The notes under the pieces are model-generated. The model had not been told where the DNA came from. It saw only the letters and a list, made by a program, of their open reading frames with translations, and did not search any database. The position numbers were made by a program, and so were the translations under genes. A stretch of 5,453 nucleotides of DNA from Candidatus Avimonoglobus intestinipullorum (GTDB lineage Bacteria > Bacillota > Clostridia > UBA1381), in contig DVND01000210.1 in NCBI GenBank assembly GCA_018714645.1, positions 1 to 5,453 on the forward strand, written 5' to 3'. Positions 1-5,453 of this stretch are shown here, one piece after another. Each line of letters begins with the position of its first letter. Position 1 is the stretch's first letter.

Positions 1-44
1 TTATTATTAGGTAATATTTACTAAAATATAAAGGAGGAACATCT

Positions 45-2126
45 ATGAAAAAACGAGGATTTGGTTTTATTGCGGCTGTGTTGATGATAGCGGTGGCTGT
101 CCCGGCAGCTGCCGCAGGGGCAGACCCGGCAGCGGCATTGGCGGAAAAAGGGATTTTAACCGGGTATGAAGACGGGATACTCCGTTTGGACGGCCTTGTC
201 ACCCGGGCGGAGTTTGTCAAAATGCTGGCGGCGGCATACCGGGCGGAATATGACCCGGAGTTAGAAACAGAAGGGTTTCCTGATGTGCCCCGGGGCTTCT
301 GGGCGTATGAACCGGTTATGGCGGCGCGGCAGCATGGATTTGTATCGGGGGATGAAACGGGAATGTTTCATCCGGATGCACCGGTATTGTATGAACAGGC
401 GTTAAAGATGGTTGTGGCAGCAGAGAAAGGCACGCATTTTTCCTACCCTGAGGGGTATATCGGCGCGGCGATAGACGCAGGGTACGCAGACCGCATGGAA
501 GCATTGATTGGGGAGCCTGTTACGAGGCAGGATGCAGTTTACCTGATTTATAATGCACTTTGTGAGGAACAAGAACTAGTTTTTGAAACAGGGTTTGGCT
601 ATTCCAGTCCCGGCTCTTTCTCAACATCCTCCTTTTCCGGCGGCGGAAGTGTATCGGCAGGCGGAGGTGGAGGCGCGCCGCTGTTGAACGAATATGGGGC
701 GACGGATGCATTTCAAGGCTTTCACACGGAAGAGTATACGGCAGAGCCTGAAAACAGATTTAAAACGGCGCTGACGTCGCCCTTGTCCACCTTTTCGATT
801 GACGTGGATACGGCGTCTTATAGCAATATGCGGCGGTTTCTGCTGGGTGGTTCCATGCCGCCGGCCGGTTCTATAAGGACGGAGGAACTGATTAATTATT
901 TTGATTATGACCGCCCGGAAAACAGCGGGGATGCGCCGTTTTCTGTGTCGGCTGAACTGCATGATTGCCCTTGGAATGAGCAGAATAAGCTGGTCATGCT
1001 GGCGCTGCATGGAAATGAACTGCCGCAGGAAGCGCGGGGGCAAAGCAATCTGGTATTCCTGATAGACACATCCGGCTCAATGTATGCGGCGAATAAGCTG
1101 CCGCTTGTTGTGAAATCCATGGAATTGCTGCTGGAAACGCTGGATGAACGCGACACAATTTCTATTGTGGCATATGCCGGTTCGGCGGGCATGGTGCTGG
1201 AACCGACGCCGGCATCAGAAAAAGAAAAAATTCTGGATGCACTCAAAAGCTTGCGTGCAGGCGGTTCAACGGCGGGTGCAGCCGGCATCACCCTTGCGTA
1301 CGAAACGGCTGTGCAGAACCGAGTGGAAGGGAATAACAGAGTCATTTTATGTACGGACGGCGATTTCAACGTTGGAATTTCCAGCACGGCGGAATTGGAA
1401 AAATTCATTGAGGAAAAGCGCGATGCCGGGATTTATCTGAGCGTGCTTGGCTTTGGAATGGGAAATTACAAGGATAACCGTATGGAAACGCTGGCGGATA
1501 AGGGGAATGGCAACTATGCTTATATCGATTCCCTGAAAGAAGCGAAGAAAGTGCTGGTAGAGGATATGACCAAAACGCTGTACACGGTGGCTGACGATGT
1601 GAAGCTGCAGGTGGAATTCAATCCGGACGTGGTTTCGGAATACCGTTTGGTGGGATATGAAAACAGGAACCTGGAAAACGAGGATTTTGCGGATGATGCG
1701 GTAGACGCCGGTGAAATGGGCGCAGGGCATCAGGTGACGGCGTTTTATGAATTAAAAATGGCAGACGGGGCGGAAATGGAGGACCCGCTGCGGTATCGGG
1801 ATGTGCAAGTTACGGATTCTGAGGAATTGCTGTTTTTGAAGATTCGCTATAAAAAGCCGGGAGAAACCGAAAGCACACTTTTGGAAATCCCGGTTGCGAA
1901 TCAAAATGCAGAAGAACAGAGCGCGCATTACCGGTTTGCCTCGGCGGTAGCGGCGTTTGGTATGCTGTTGAACCGGTCTGAATATAAAGGCAGTGCGGAT
2001 TACGGGGCTGTTATCGATCATGCGCGCCGGGCGAAGGGTACGGATCAATTTGGCCTGCGCGCTGAATTTATCCAGTTGGCCGATCTGGCGCGGTATTTGG
2101 ACACGGCGGAAAAGGAGCTTTCGTGA
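45..2126 (+). CDS. Secreted SLH-domain protein with YfbK-like von Willebrand factor A module
   Basis: Predicted surface protein of 693 residues. Residues 1-26 form a signal peptide (MKKR, hydrophobic core, Ala-rich cleavage region). Residues 27-64, 78-128 and about 134-174 look like SLH repeats: the second has the FPDV...FWAYEP start and a GMFHPDAP turn, the first and third have VTR-type motifs. The first repeat lacks its N-terminal half. A Gly/Ser-rich linker spans about 186-212. Residues 228-320 resemble the N-terminal region of YfbK-type proteins (FSIDVDTASYSNMRRFL). The VWA fold follows at about 335-510 with a complete MIDAS: D341-x-S343-x-S345, T409 and D438. Residues 520-690 fit the C-terminal DUF3520 region of that family. 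SLH repeats usually bind pyruvylated wall polysaccharide, and VWA modules bind ligands through a divalent metal, so a wall-displayed adhesion or scaffold role is inferred. The ligand is unknown. AGGAGG at 32-37, 7 bases before the ATG, supports this start. Confidence 0.9.
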   Translation: MKKRGFGFIAAVLMIAVAVPAAAAGADPAAALAEKGILTGYEDGILRLDGLVTRAEFVKMLAAAYRAEYDPELETEGFPDVPRGFWAYEPVMAARQHGFVSGDETGMFHPDAPVLYEQALKMVVAAEKGTHFSYPEGYIGAAIDAGYADRMEALIGEPVTRQDAVYLIYNALCEEQELVFETGFGYSSPGSFSTSSFSGGGSVSAGGGGGAPLLNEYGATDAFQGFHTEEYTAEPENRFKTALTSPLSTFSIDVDTASYSNMRRFLLGGSMPPAGSIRTEELINYFDYDRPENSGDAPFSVSAELHDCPWNEQNKLVMLALHGNELPQEARGQSNLVFLIDTSGSMYAANKLPLVVKSMELLLETLDERDTISIVAYAGSAGMVLEPTPASEKEKILDALKSLRAGGSTAGAAGITLAYETAVQNRVEGNNRVILCTDGDFNVGISSTAELEKFIEEKRDAGIYLSVLGFGMGNYKDNRMETLADKGNGNYAYIDSLKEAKKVLVEDMTKTLYTVADDVKLQVEFNPDVVSEYRLVGYENRNLENEDFADDAVDAGEMGAGHQVTAFYELKMADGAEMEDPLRYRDVQVTDSEELLFLKIRYKKPGETESTLLEIPVANQNAEEQSAHYRFASAVAAFGMLLNRSEYKGSADYGAVIDHARRAKGTDQFGLRAEFIQLADLARYLDTAEKELS

Positions 2127-2211
2127 AACGGGGCTTTTGCGGCTGCAATAATAATCTGACAAATTCCCGCATAGGATGAATAGAAAACGTTGCCTATAAG
2201 GGGATGAAAGC

Positions 2212-2928
2212 ATGTTTATTGTCAGGAGCAGGAAAAGCGTTGTATGGGGATTGATTTTTGCGGTTGTCGGGCTGACGCTTGGCGCGGCGGTGAAGTTTTC
2301 CCCCTATGTAAAAACCTTTGGATATGGCGAAAAGGATCGGATTGCAGTGGTGGTCGACGCGGGGCACGGGCAGCCGGACGGCGGGACAGTGGGCGCGGGC
2401 GGCACGGTGGAGCAGGAGATCAATTTGGCAATCGCCCAGAAACTATGCGAGGTTTTAGAGGGAAAGGGCATCCGCACGGTGATGACGCGGACTTCCGAAG
2501 AAGGGCTGCAGGGGGAACATGCGGGAAGCGTCCGGGAGATGAAGCGGGAGGACATGAACAAGCGGACGGAAATTATGAAAACCAGTAAAGCGGATTTGTT
2601 CGTTTCCATACACATGAATTCCTTCGATAGCCCGAAAATCAGCGGCTTGCGGCTGTTTTATGATAAAGAGCATCCGGAGATGAAAGAACTGGCCGAAATT
2701 ATGCAGCAGAAGATGGGCGGTGTGACAGGGGCGCAGATGAAAGCGGTGAAAGCGGCGGATGAACGGCTGTTTTTGATGAAAAACCCGCCGCTTCCATCGA
2801 TTTTGGTGGAATGCGGCTTTTTGTCGAATCCTGAAGAAGAGCAAAAGCTCAATGATGCGGAATACCAGGCGAAGCTGGCCTGGGCTATTGCCGATTCCAT
2901 TGAAAAATATTTTGCCGCGGGAGAATAG
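2212..2928 (+). CDS. cwlD: N-acetylmuramoyl-L-alanine amidase, CwlD-like, membrane-anchored
   Basis: An Amidase_3-family zinc hydrolase of 238 residues that cleaves the bond between N-acetylmuramic acid and L-alanine in peptidoglycan. Residues 11-28 form a single hydrophobic segment, probably an uncleaved signal anchor that leaves the catalytic domain (about 43-234) outside the membrane. Expected zinc ligands are H52 (DAGHG), E67 (TVEQEINL) and H134 (SIHMN); E200 (LVECGFLSN) is the catalytic glutamate. Length and order match Bacillus subtilis CwlD (about 237 residues), including the block before the catalytic Glu (RLFLMKNPPLPSILVE) and the FLSNPEE motif. In spore formers CwlD acts with a deacetylase to make muramic-delta-lactam in spore cortex. 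That role is inferred here; a vegetative amidase is the alternative. AAGGGG at 2198-2203, 8 bases before the ATG, supports the start. It follows the SLH-VWA gene by 85 bases and may share its transcript. Confidence 0.88.
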   Translation: MFIVRSRKSVVWGLIFAVVGLTLGAAVKFSPYVKTFGYGEKDRIAVVVDAGHGQPDGGTVGAGGTVEQEINLAIAQKLCEVLEGKGIRTVMTRTSEEGLQGEHAGSVREMKREDMNKRTEIMKTSKADLFVSIHMNSFDSPKISGLRLFYDKEHPEMKELAEIMQQKMGGVTGAQMKAVKAADERLFLMKNPPLPSILVECGFLSNPEEEQKLNDAEYQAKLAWAIADSIEKYFAAGE

Positions 2929-2960
2929 AACAGAATTTGACAGAAAAATAACGGAACATC

Positions 2961-2989
2961 TTGACTATTTCCTGTGGTTGTAATATAAT
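2961..2989 (+). promoter_or_regulatory. Sigma-A type promoter of the serC-serA operon
   Basis: TTGACT at 2961-2966 (five of six bases match the -35 consensus) and a perfect TATAAT at 2984-2989 are separated by exactly 17 bases. Transcription would be expected to start near A2996, giving a leader of about 59 bases before serC. The gap between cwlD and serC holds no other pairing of this quality. The arrangement indicates that the serine genes are transcribed independently of the envelope genes upstream, though no terminator after cwlD is visible to block read-through. Confidence 0.8.
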
Positions 2990-3000
2990 AAACGCATTAG

Positions 3001-3023
3001 TTCTTTTGTATTTTACATAAGAA
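3001..3023 (+). promoter_or_regulatory. Inverted repeat in the serC leader, candidate operator or leader hairpin
   Basis: The arms TTCTTTTGTA (3001-3010) and TACATAAGAA (3014-3023) pair at nine of ten positions (T3006/T3018 is the mismatch) around a 3-base spacer. The dyad lies about 5 bases downstream of the predicted transcription start, where a bound repressor would block initiation or early elongation. As RNA the stem would be AU-rich and weak, so a DNA-binding site is the more likely reading. The regulator is unknown; serine or another metabolic signal is only inferred from the operon's function. Confidence 0.4.
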
Positions 3024-3054
3024 GCAAAAATAAAGGAAATGTTGGAGGGGAATT

Positions 3055-4137
3055 ATGAGCAGAGTATATAATTTTTCAGCAGGGCCGTCCATGCTGCCTG
3101 TAGAGGTTCTGGAACGGGCGCAGAAGGAAATGGTGGAGTACGGCAGCGCGGGGATGTCCGTTATGGAGATGAGCCACCGTTCCAAGGACTATGAGGCAAT
3201 TATCCAGGGCGCGGAAGCGCTGGTGCGCGAATTGATGCATGTGCCGGACAACTATAAGGTATTGTTCCTGCAGGGCGGCGGCTCCAGCCAGTTTACCATG
3301 ATTCCGATGAACCTGGCGAATAAGAATAAGAAGTGTGATATTGTCATTACCGGCCAGTGGGCCAAAAAGGCTTGCCAGGAGGCGGAGCGGTATATCACGG
3401 TGAATAAGGTGGCCTCCTCTGCGGATAAAACCTTTTCATATATTCCGAAACTGGACCCGGCAACGTTTTCTAAGGATGCCGATTATTTCTACATCTGTAT
3501 GAATAACACGATTTACGGGACAAAGTTCAAAGAACTGCCGGATACGGGCAATGTGCCGCTGGTGGCGGACATTTCCTCCATGGTGATGTCCGAGGAGATT
3601 GACGTGTCCAAATTCGGCCTGCTGTTTGCGGGCGCACAGAAGAATCTCGGCCCCGCGGGGGTGACGCTGGTCATCGTCCGGGAGGATTTGATCGGTAATG
3701 AAATGGATATCACGCCGGTGATGTTCAATTATAAAATCCATGCGGACAACGGTTCGATGTATAATACCCCGCCCACCTATGCGATTTATGTCCTGAAGCT
3801 GGTGCTGGAATGGATCAAGGAACGGGGCGGCGTCAAAGCATTACAGGAAATCAACAAGAAAAAGGCAAAGATCCTTTATGACTATCTTGACCAGTCCGCG
3901 CTGTTTAAGGGGACGGTCGTTCCGGAGGACCGTTCTTTGATGAATGTGCCTTTTGTGACGGGCGATGAAACGCTTGACGCGAAATTCGTGAAAGATGCAA
4001 AAGAGGCCGGGCTCGTGAACTTGAAGGGGCACCGTACCGTCGGCGGCATGCGGGCGAGCATCTATAACGCAATGCCGGTGGAAGGCGTGCAGGCGCTTGT
4101 GGACTTTATGAAAAAATTTGAGGCGGAAAATAAATAA
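3055..4137 (+). CDS. serC: Phosphoserine aminotransferase
   Basis: A cytosolic PLP-dependent class V aminotransferase of 360 residues, the normal family length. It converts 3-phosphohydroxypyruvate and glutamate to O-phosphoserine and 2-oxoglutarate, the second step of serine synthesis. The N terminus has the diagnostic YNFSAGPSMLP (5-15) and MEMSHRS (37-43), with H41 and R42 in the expected substrate-binding place. GGGSSQF (74-80) is the phosphate-binding turn for PLP, NNTIYGT (150-156) is a family signature, D172 (ADISS) should contact the PLP ring nitrogen, and K196 (AGAQKNLGP) is the Schiff-base lysine. KGHRTVGGMRASIYNAM (324-340) is the C-terminal signature that supplies further substrate-binding arginines. 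GGAGGGG at 3044-3050 ends 4 bases before the ATG and supports this start. It is the first gene of the serine operon, 15 bases ahead of serA. SerC enzymes can also serve PLP synthesis, but the serA neighbour favours serine. Confidence 0.97.
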   Translation: MSRVYNFSAGPSMLPVEVLERAQKEMVEYGSAGMSVMEMSHRSKDYEAIIQGAEALVRELMHVPDNYKVLFLQGGGSSQFTMIPMNLANKNKKCDIVITGQWAKKACQEAERYITVNKVASSADKTFSYIPKLDPATFSKDADYFYICMNNTIYGTKFKELPDTGNVPLVADISSMVMSEEIDVSKFGLLFAGAQKNLGPAGVTLVIVREDLIGNEMDITPVMFNYKIHADNGSMYNTPPTYAIYVLKLVLEWIKERGGVKALQEINKKKAKILYDYLDQSALFKGTVVPEDRSLMNVPFVTGDETLDAKFVKDAKEAGLVNLKGHRTVGGMRASIYNAMPVEGVQALVDFMKKFEAENK

Positions 4138-4152
4138 AGGAGTGTAGCTGCG

Positions 4153-5316
4153 ATGTATGATATACTGACATTAAATAAAATTGCGGCCTGCGGGCTGGAG
4201 CAGCTTCCCGCGGCGCAGTACGCAATTACCGACGATCAGGCAAAAGATGTGGACGGCATCATTTTGAGAAGCTTTTCCATGCATGATATGGAGCTTCCGG
4301 CTTCCCTGAAGGCTGTTGCAAGGGCTGGCGCGGGCACGAACAATATCCCCATTGACAAATGTTCTGAAAAAGGGATTGTCGTTTTCAATACGCCTGGGGC
4401 CAACGCCAATGCGGTGAAGGAATTGGTTTTGGCGGGATTGTTGCTGGCGTCCAGAGACGTCAACGGCGGGATTGCCTGGGCGAATACGCTGACGGGCGAC
4501 GATGTTGCCAAGCAGGTGGAAAAGGGGAAATCCAATTTCGCGGGGCATGAAATCCAGGGCAAGACGCTGGGTGTGATCGGCTTAGGCGCCATCGGTGTTT
4601 TGGTTGCGAATGCGGCCTACCATCTGGGGATGAAGGTTATCGGATATGACCCGTACCTGTCGGTTGATTATGCGCTCCGGCTGTCAAGCCATATTATGAC
4701 GACAAAAAATGTGCAGGATGTTTATGCACAGGCGGACTATATTACCATCCATGTGCCGCTGACCGACGAAACCAGAAACATGCTGAGCGCGGATACCTTT
4801 GCGGTGATGAAGGACGGCGTGAATATCCTGAATTTTGCCCGCGGGGAGCTTGTCAATAATGACGATATCAAAAAGGCGATCGCGGATGGAAAAGTTGCAC
4901 ATTATGTCGTTGATTTCCCGTGTGCGGAAACTGTGAACCAGAAGGGGATTATCGCAATCCCGCATCTCGGCGCTTCCACCAGCGAGTCGGAGGATAACTG
5001 CGCGGTGATGGCGGCGCGGGAGTTGGCGGATTATTTGGAAAACGGGAATATTTTGAATTCCGTAAACTTCCCGAATTGTTCCCTGCCTATGGGAGAGCAT
5101 GGCAGGGTCGCGATTATCCATAGGAACATTCCGAACATGATTACGCAGTTTACGGCGGCGTTTTCTGCCCAAGGCTCCAATATCTCGGATATGATTAACA
5201 AGAGCAAAAAGGATAACGCATATACCATTATCAATGCAGACGTTGTTATTACAGATGAGCTGGTGGATAAATTGAATGCAATTGACGGCGTCCTGCGTGT
5301 GCGTGTTATTCGGTAA
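4153..5316 (+). CDS. serA: D-3-phosphoglycerate dehydrogenase, short ACT-containing form
   Basis: An NAD-dependent D-2-hydroxyacid dehydrogenase of 387 residues that oxidises 3-phosphoglycerate to 3-phosphohydroxypyruvate, the first committed step of serine synthesis. Residues 1-95 and 285-310 form the substrate domain, with the RAGAGTNNIP motif at 57-66. The Rossmann domain spans about 96-284, with GLGAIG (143-148) and D166 at the end of the next strand, typical of NAD rather than NADP use. The catalytic trio is R230 (NFARGEL), E259 (DFPCAET) and H271 (IPHLGAS). Residues 317-387 form an ACT domain, the usual site of serine feedback inhibition. The protein lacks the extra intervening domain that makes Bacillus SerA about 525 residues long. 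AAAGGAG at 4136-4142 overlaps the serC stop and lies 10 bases before the ATG, consistent with translation from the same mRNA as serC. End-product control through ACT is inferred from the family. Confidence 0.95.
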   Translation: MYDILTLNKIAACGLEQLPAAQYAITDDQAKDVDGIILRSFSMHDMELPASLKAVARAGAGTNNIPIDKCSEKGIVVFNTPGANANAVKELVLAGLLLASRDVNGGIAWANTLTGDDVAKQVEKGKSNFAGHEIQGKTLGVIGLGAIGVLVANAAYHLGMKVIGYDPYLSVDYALRLSSHIMTTKNVQDVYAQADYITIHVPLTDETRNMLSADTFAVMKDGVNILNFARGELVNNDDIKKAIADGKVAHYVVDFPCAETVNQKGIIAIPHLGASTSESEDNCAVMAARELADYLENGNILNSVNFPNCSLPMGEHGRVAIIHRNIPNMITQFTAAFSAQGSNISDMINKSKKDNAYTIINADVVITDELVDKLNAIDGVLRVRVIR

Positions 5317-5328
5317 ATGATTAATCAT
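5317..5328. repeat. 12-base perfect palindrome after the serA stop
   Basis: ATGATTAATCAT reads identically on both strands and directly abuts both the serA stop codon and the next hairpin. With no loop it cannot form a normal RNA hairpin as such, so it is more likely a DNA-level feature or part of the junction between host sequence and the repeat-rich tail. Chance is possible in AT-rich sequence. Confidence 0.6.
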
Positions 5329-5350
5329 AACCACCAGTAAACTGGTGGTT
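5329..5350. repeat. Strong hairpin 1 (10-bp stem), possible serA 3' end
   Basis: AACCACCAGT (5329-5338) and ACTGGTGGTT (5341-5350) pair perfectly around AA; a 9-bp stem with the 4-base loop TAAA is the physically likely form. It lies 12 bases after serA and could stabilise or end its mRNA, but only three T residues follow (5349-5351), so it is a poor intrinsic terminator. Its place at the head of three more hairpins suggests it belongs to a larger element. Confidence 0.75.
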
Positions 5351-5355
5351 TGCAC

Positions 5356-5372
5356 AGCCCCTATAAGGGGCT
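5356..5372. repeat. Hairpin 2 (7-bp stem, ATA loop)
   Basis: AGCCCCT (5356-5362) and AGGGGCT (5366-5372) pair perfectly around ATA. No T-run follows. It shares loop sequence and layout with hairpin 3, located 28 bases further on. Confidence 0.7.
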
Positions 5373-5385
5373 ATTACAGGCTTAA

Positions 5386-5398
5386 CCTCTATAAGAGG
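5386..5398. repeat. Hairpin 3 (5-bp stem, ATA loop), variant of hairpin 2
   Basis: CCTCT (5386-5390) and AGAGG (5394-5398) pair around the same ATA loop as hairpin 2. Relative to hairpin 2 the core stem differs at one pair, C5360-G5368 replaced by T5388-A5396, so both strands changed together. The following GCT is also shared. Confidence 0.6.
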
Positions 5399-5432
5399 CT
5401 CTGAAAATTTGACACCGCATTACTATCACAGG

Positions 5433-5452
5433 CAGCCGCTCACGTGCGGCTG
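5433..5452. repeat. Hairpin 4 (7-bp GC-rich stem) at window edge
   Basis: CAGCCGC (5433-5439) and GCGGCTG (5446-5452) pair perfectly around TCACGT. The CACGTG inside (5441-5446) is itself a 6-base palindrome, so the top of the stem can pair in more than one way. The window ends one base later, so what follows (a T-run, a coding start or more hairpins) cannot be seen. Confidence 0.7.
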
Positions 5453-5453
5453 T

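Larger units (their letters stand above)
5329..5453. mobile_element. Candidate hairpin-rich end of an IS200/IS605-like or REP-like element (partial)
   Basis: This non-coding stretch packs four perfect hairpins into 125 bases right after a housekeeping operon, with an imperfect internal direct repeat (5371-5381 and 5423-5433). No long open frame fits it. Subterminal hairpins without terminal inverted repeats are typical of IS200/IS605-family ends, which are recognised as single-strand hairpins by a Y1 transposase (TnpA), and of REP clusters. No transposase, target site or second end is visible, so the assignment is inference. Alternatives are a structured small RNA or an untranslated leader of the next gene. 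Confidence 0.35.

Noticed and set aside
12..27. TAATAT (12-17) or TAAAAT (22-27) as a -10 box for the first gene.
   Set aside because: The matching -35 region would fall before or at the window start, and the second would place the transcript start inside the ribosome binding site, so no promoter can be supported.
621..1408. Two long minus-strand frames (621-1043 and 905-1408) opposite the VWA domain.
   Set aside because: Both are rich in Arg/His or Ser with no domain, and overlap each other and a well-supported gene whose MIDAS motif is intact.
1144..1440. A 98-codon plus-strand frame inside the SLH-VWA gene.
   Set aside because: It is out of frame with a strongly supported domain, and its translation is low-complexity basic sequence with no family features.
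2937..2942. TTGACA as a -35 box upstream of serC.
   Set aside because: It matches the consensus fully, but no -10-like sequence lies 16-18 bases downstream. The TTGACT at 2961 with TATAAT at 17-base spacing is a far better pair.
2990..3054. A riboswitch or T-box in the serC leader.
   Set aside because: The leader is only about 59 bases, with no terminator/antiterminator pair and no T-box motif; only the AT-rich dyad is present.
5329..5351. Hairpin 1 as a standard intrinsic terminator for serA.
   Set aside because: The stem is strong, but only three T residues follow before GCACAG, so it lacks the U-tract. A role in mRNA 3' stability remains possible.
4684..5355. A 223-codon open frame on the minus strand, antisense to serA.
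   Set aside because: It lies almost entirely opposite a clearly functional serA, its translation shows no recognisable domain, and it starts inside the repeat-rich tail. It is best explained as a shadow of serA codon bias.
5409..5414. TTGACA in the tail as a promoter for a downstream gene.
   Set aside because: The region 16-18 bases downstream is GC-rich (GCAGCCGC) with no -10-like hexamer.
5329..5453. A CRISPR array.
   Set aside because: The repeated hairpins differ in sequence and length, and there are no regular identical repeats with unique spacers.

Overview
The window carries four genes, all on the + strand, followed by a short tail dense in inverted repeats. It looks like a moderate-GC, low-redundancy segment of a Bacillota chromosome, most likely class Clostridia. 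The reasons are strong AGGAGG-type ribosome binding sites, an S-layer-homology (SLH) anchored surface protein, a CwlD-type amidase that points to a spore-forming lineage, and a compact serC-serA pair whose SerA is the short form with a C-terminal ACT domain. Genus cannot be fixed from the sequence alone.

Layout. Positions 45-2126 encode a secreted 693-residue protein: signal peptide, about three SLH-like repeats, a Gly/Ser linker, then a YfbK-like von Willebrand factor A module with an intact metal-binding (MIDAS) motif. An 85-base gap leads to 2212-2928, a membrane-anchored N-acetylmuramoyl-L-alanine amidase resembling CwlD. Both are envelope genes and may be co-transcribed, since no clear terminator separates them. 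A 126-base gap then holds a near-consensus sigma-A promoter (-35 at 2961, -10 at 2984), a near-perfect 23-base dyad just downstream of the predicted transcription start, and a strong ribosome binding site. This drives a two-gene serine operon: serC (3055-4137, phosphoserine aminotransferase) and serA (4153-5316, 3-phosphoglycerate dehydrogenase), 15 bases apart. The two enzymes catalyse consecutive steps from 3-phosphoglycerate to O-phosphoserine. The phosphatase (serB type) is not in the window.

The least ordinary part is the last 137 bases (5317-5453). They begin with a 12-base palindrome directly after the serA stop, followed by four hairpins in tandem. Two of these hairpins are variants of one unit with a compensatory base-pair change. 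The tail encodes nothing visible and runs off the window edge. My best guess is the subterminal end of an IS200/IS605-like (or REP-like) element whose transposase would lie beyond the window. A structured RNA is the alternative. I found no clear undescribed system in the coding part.
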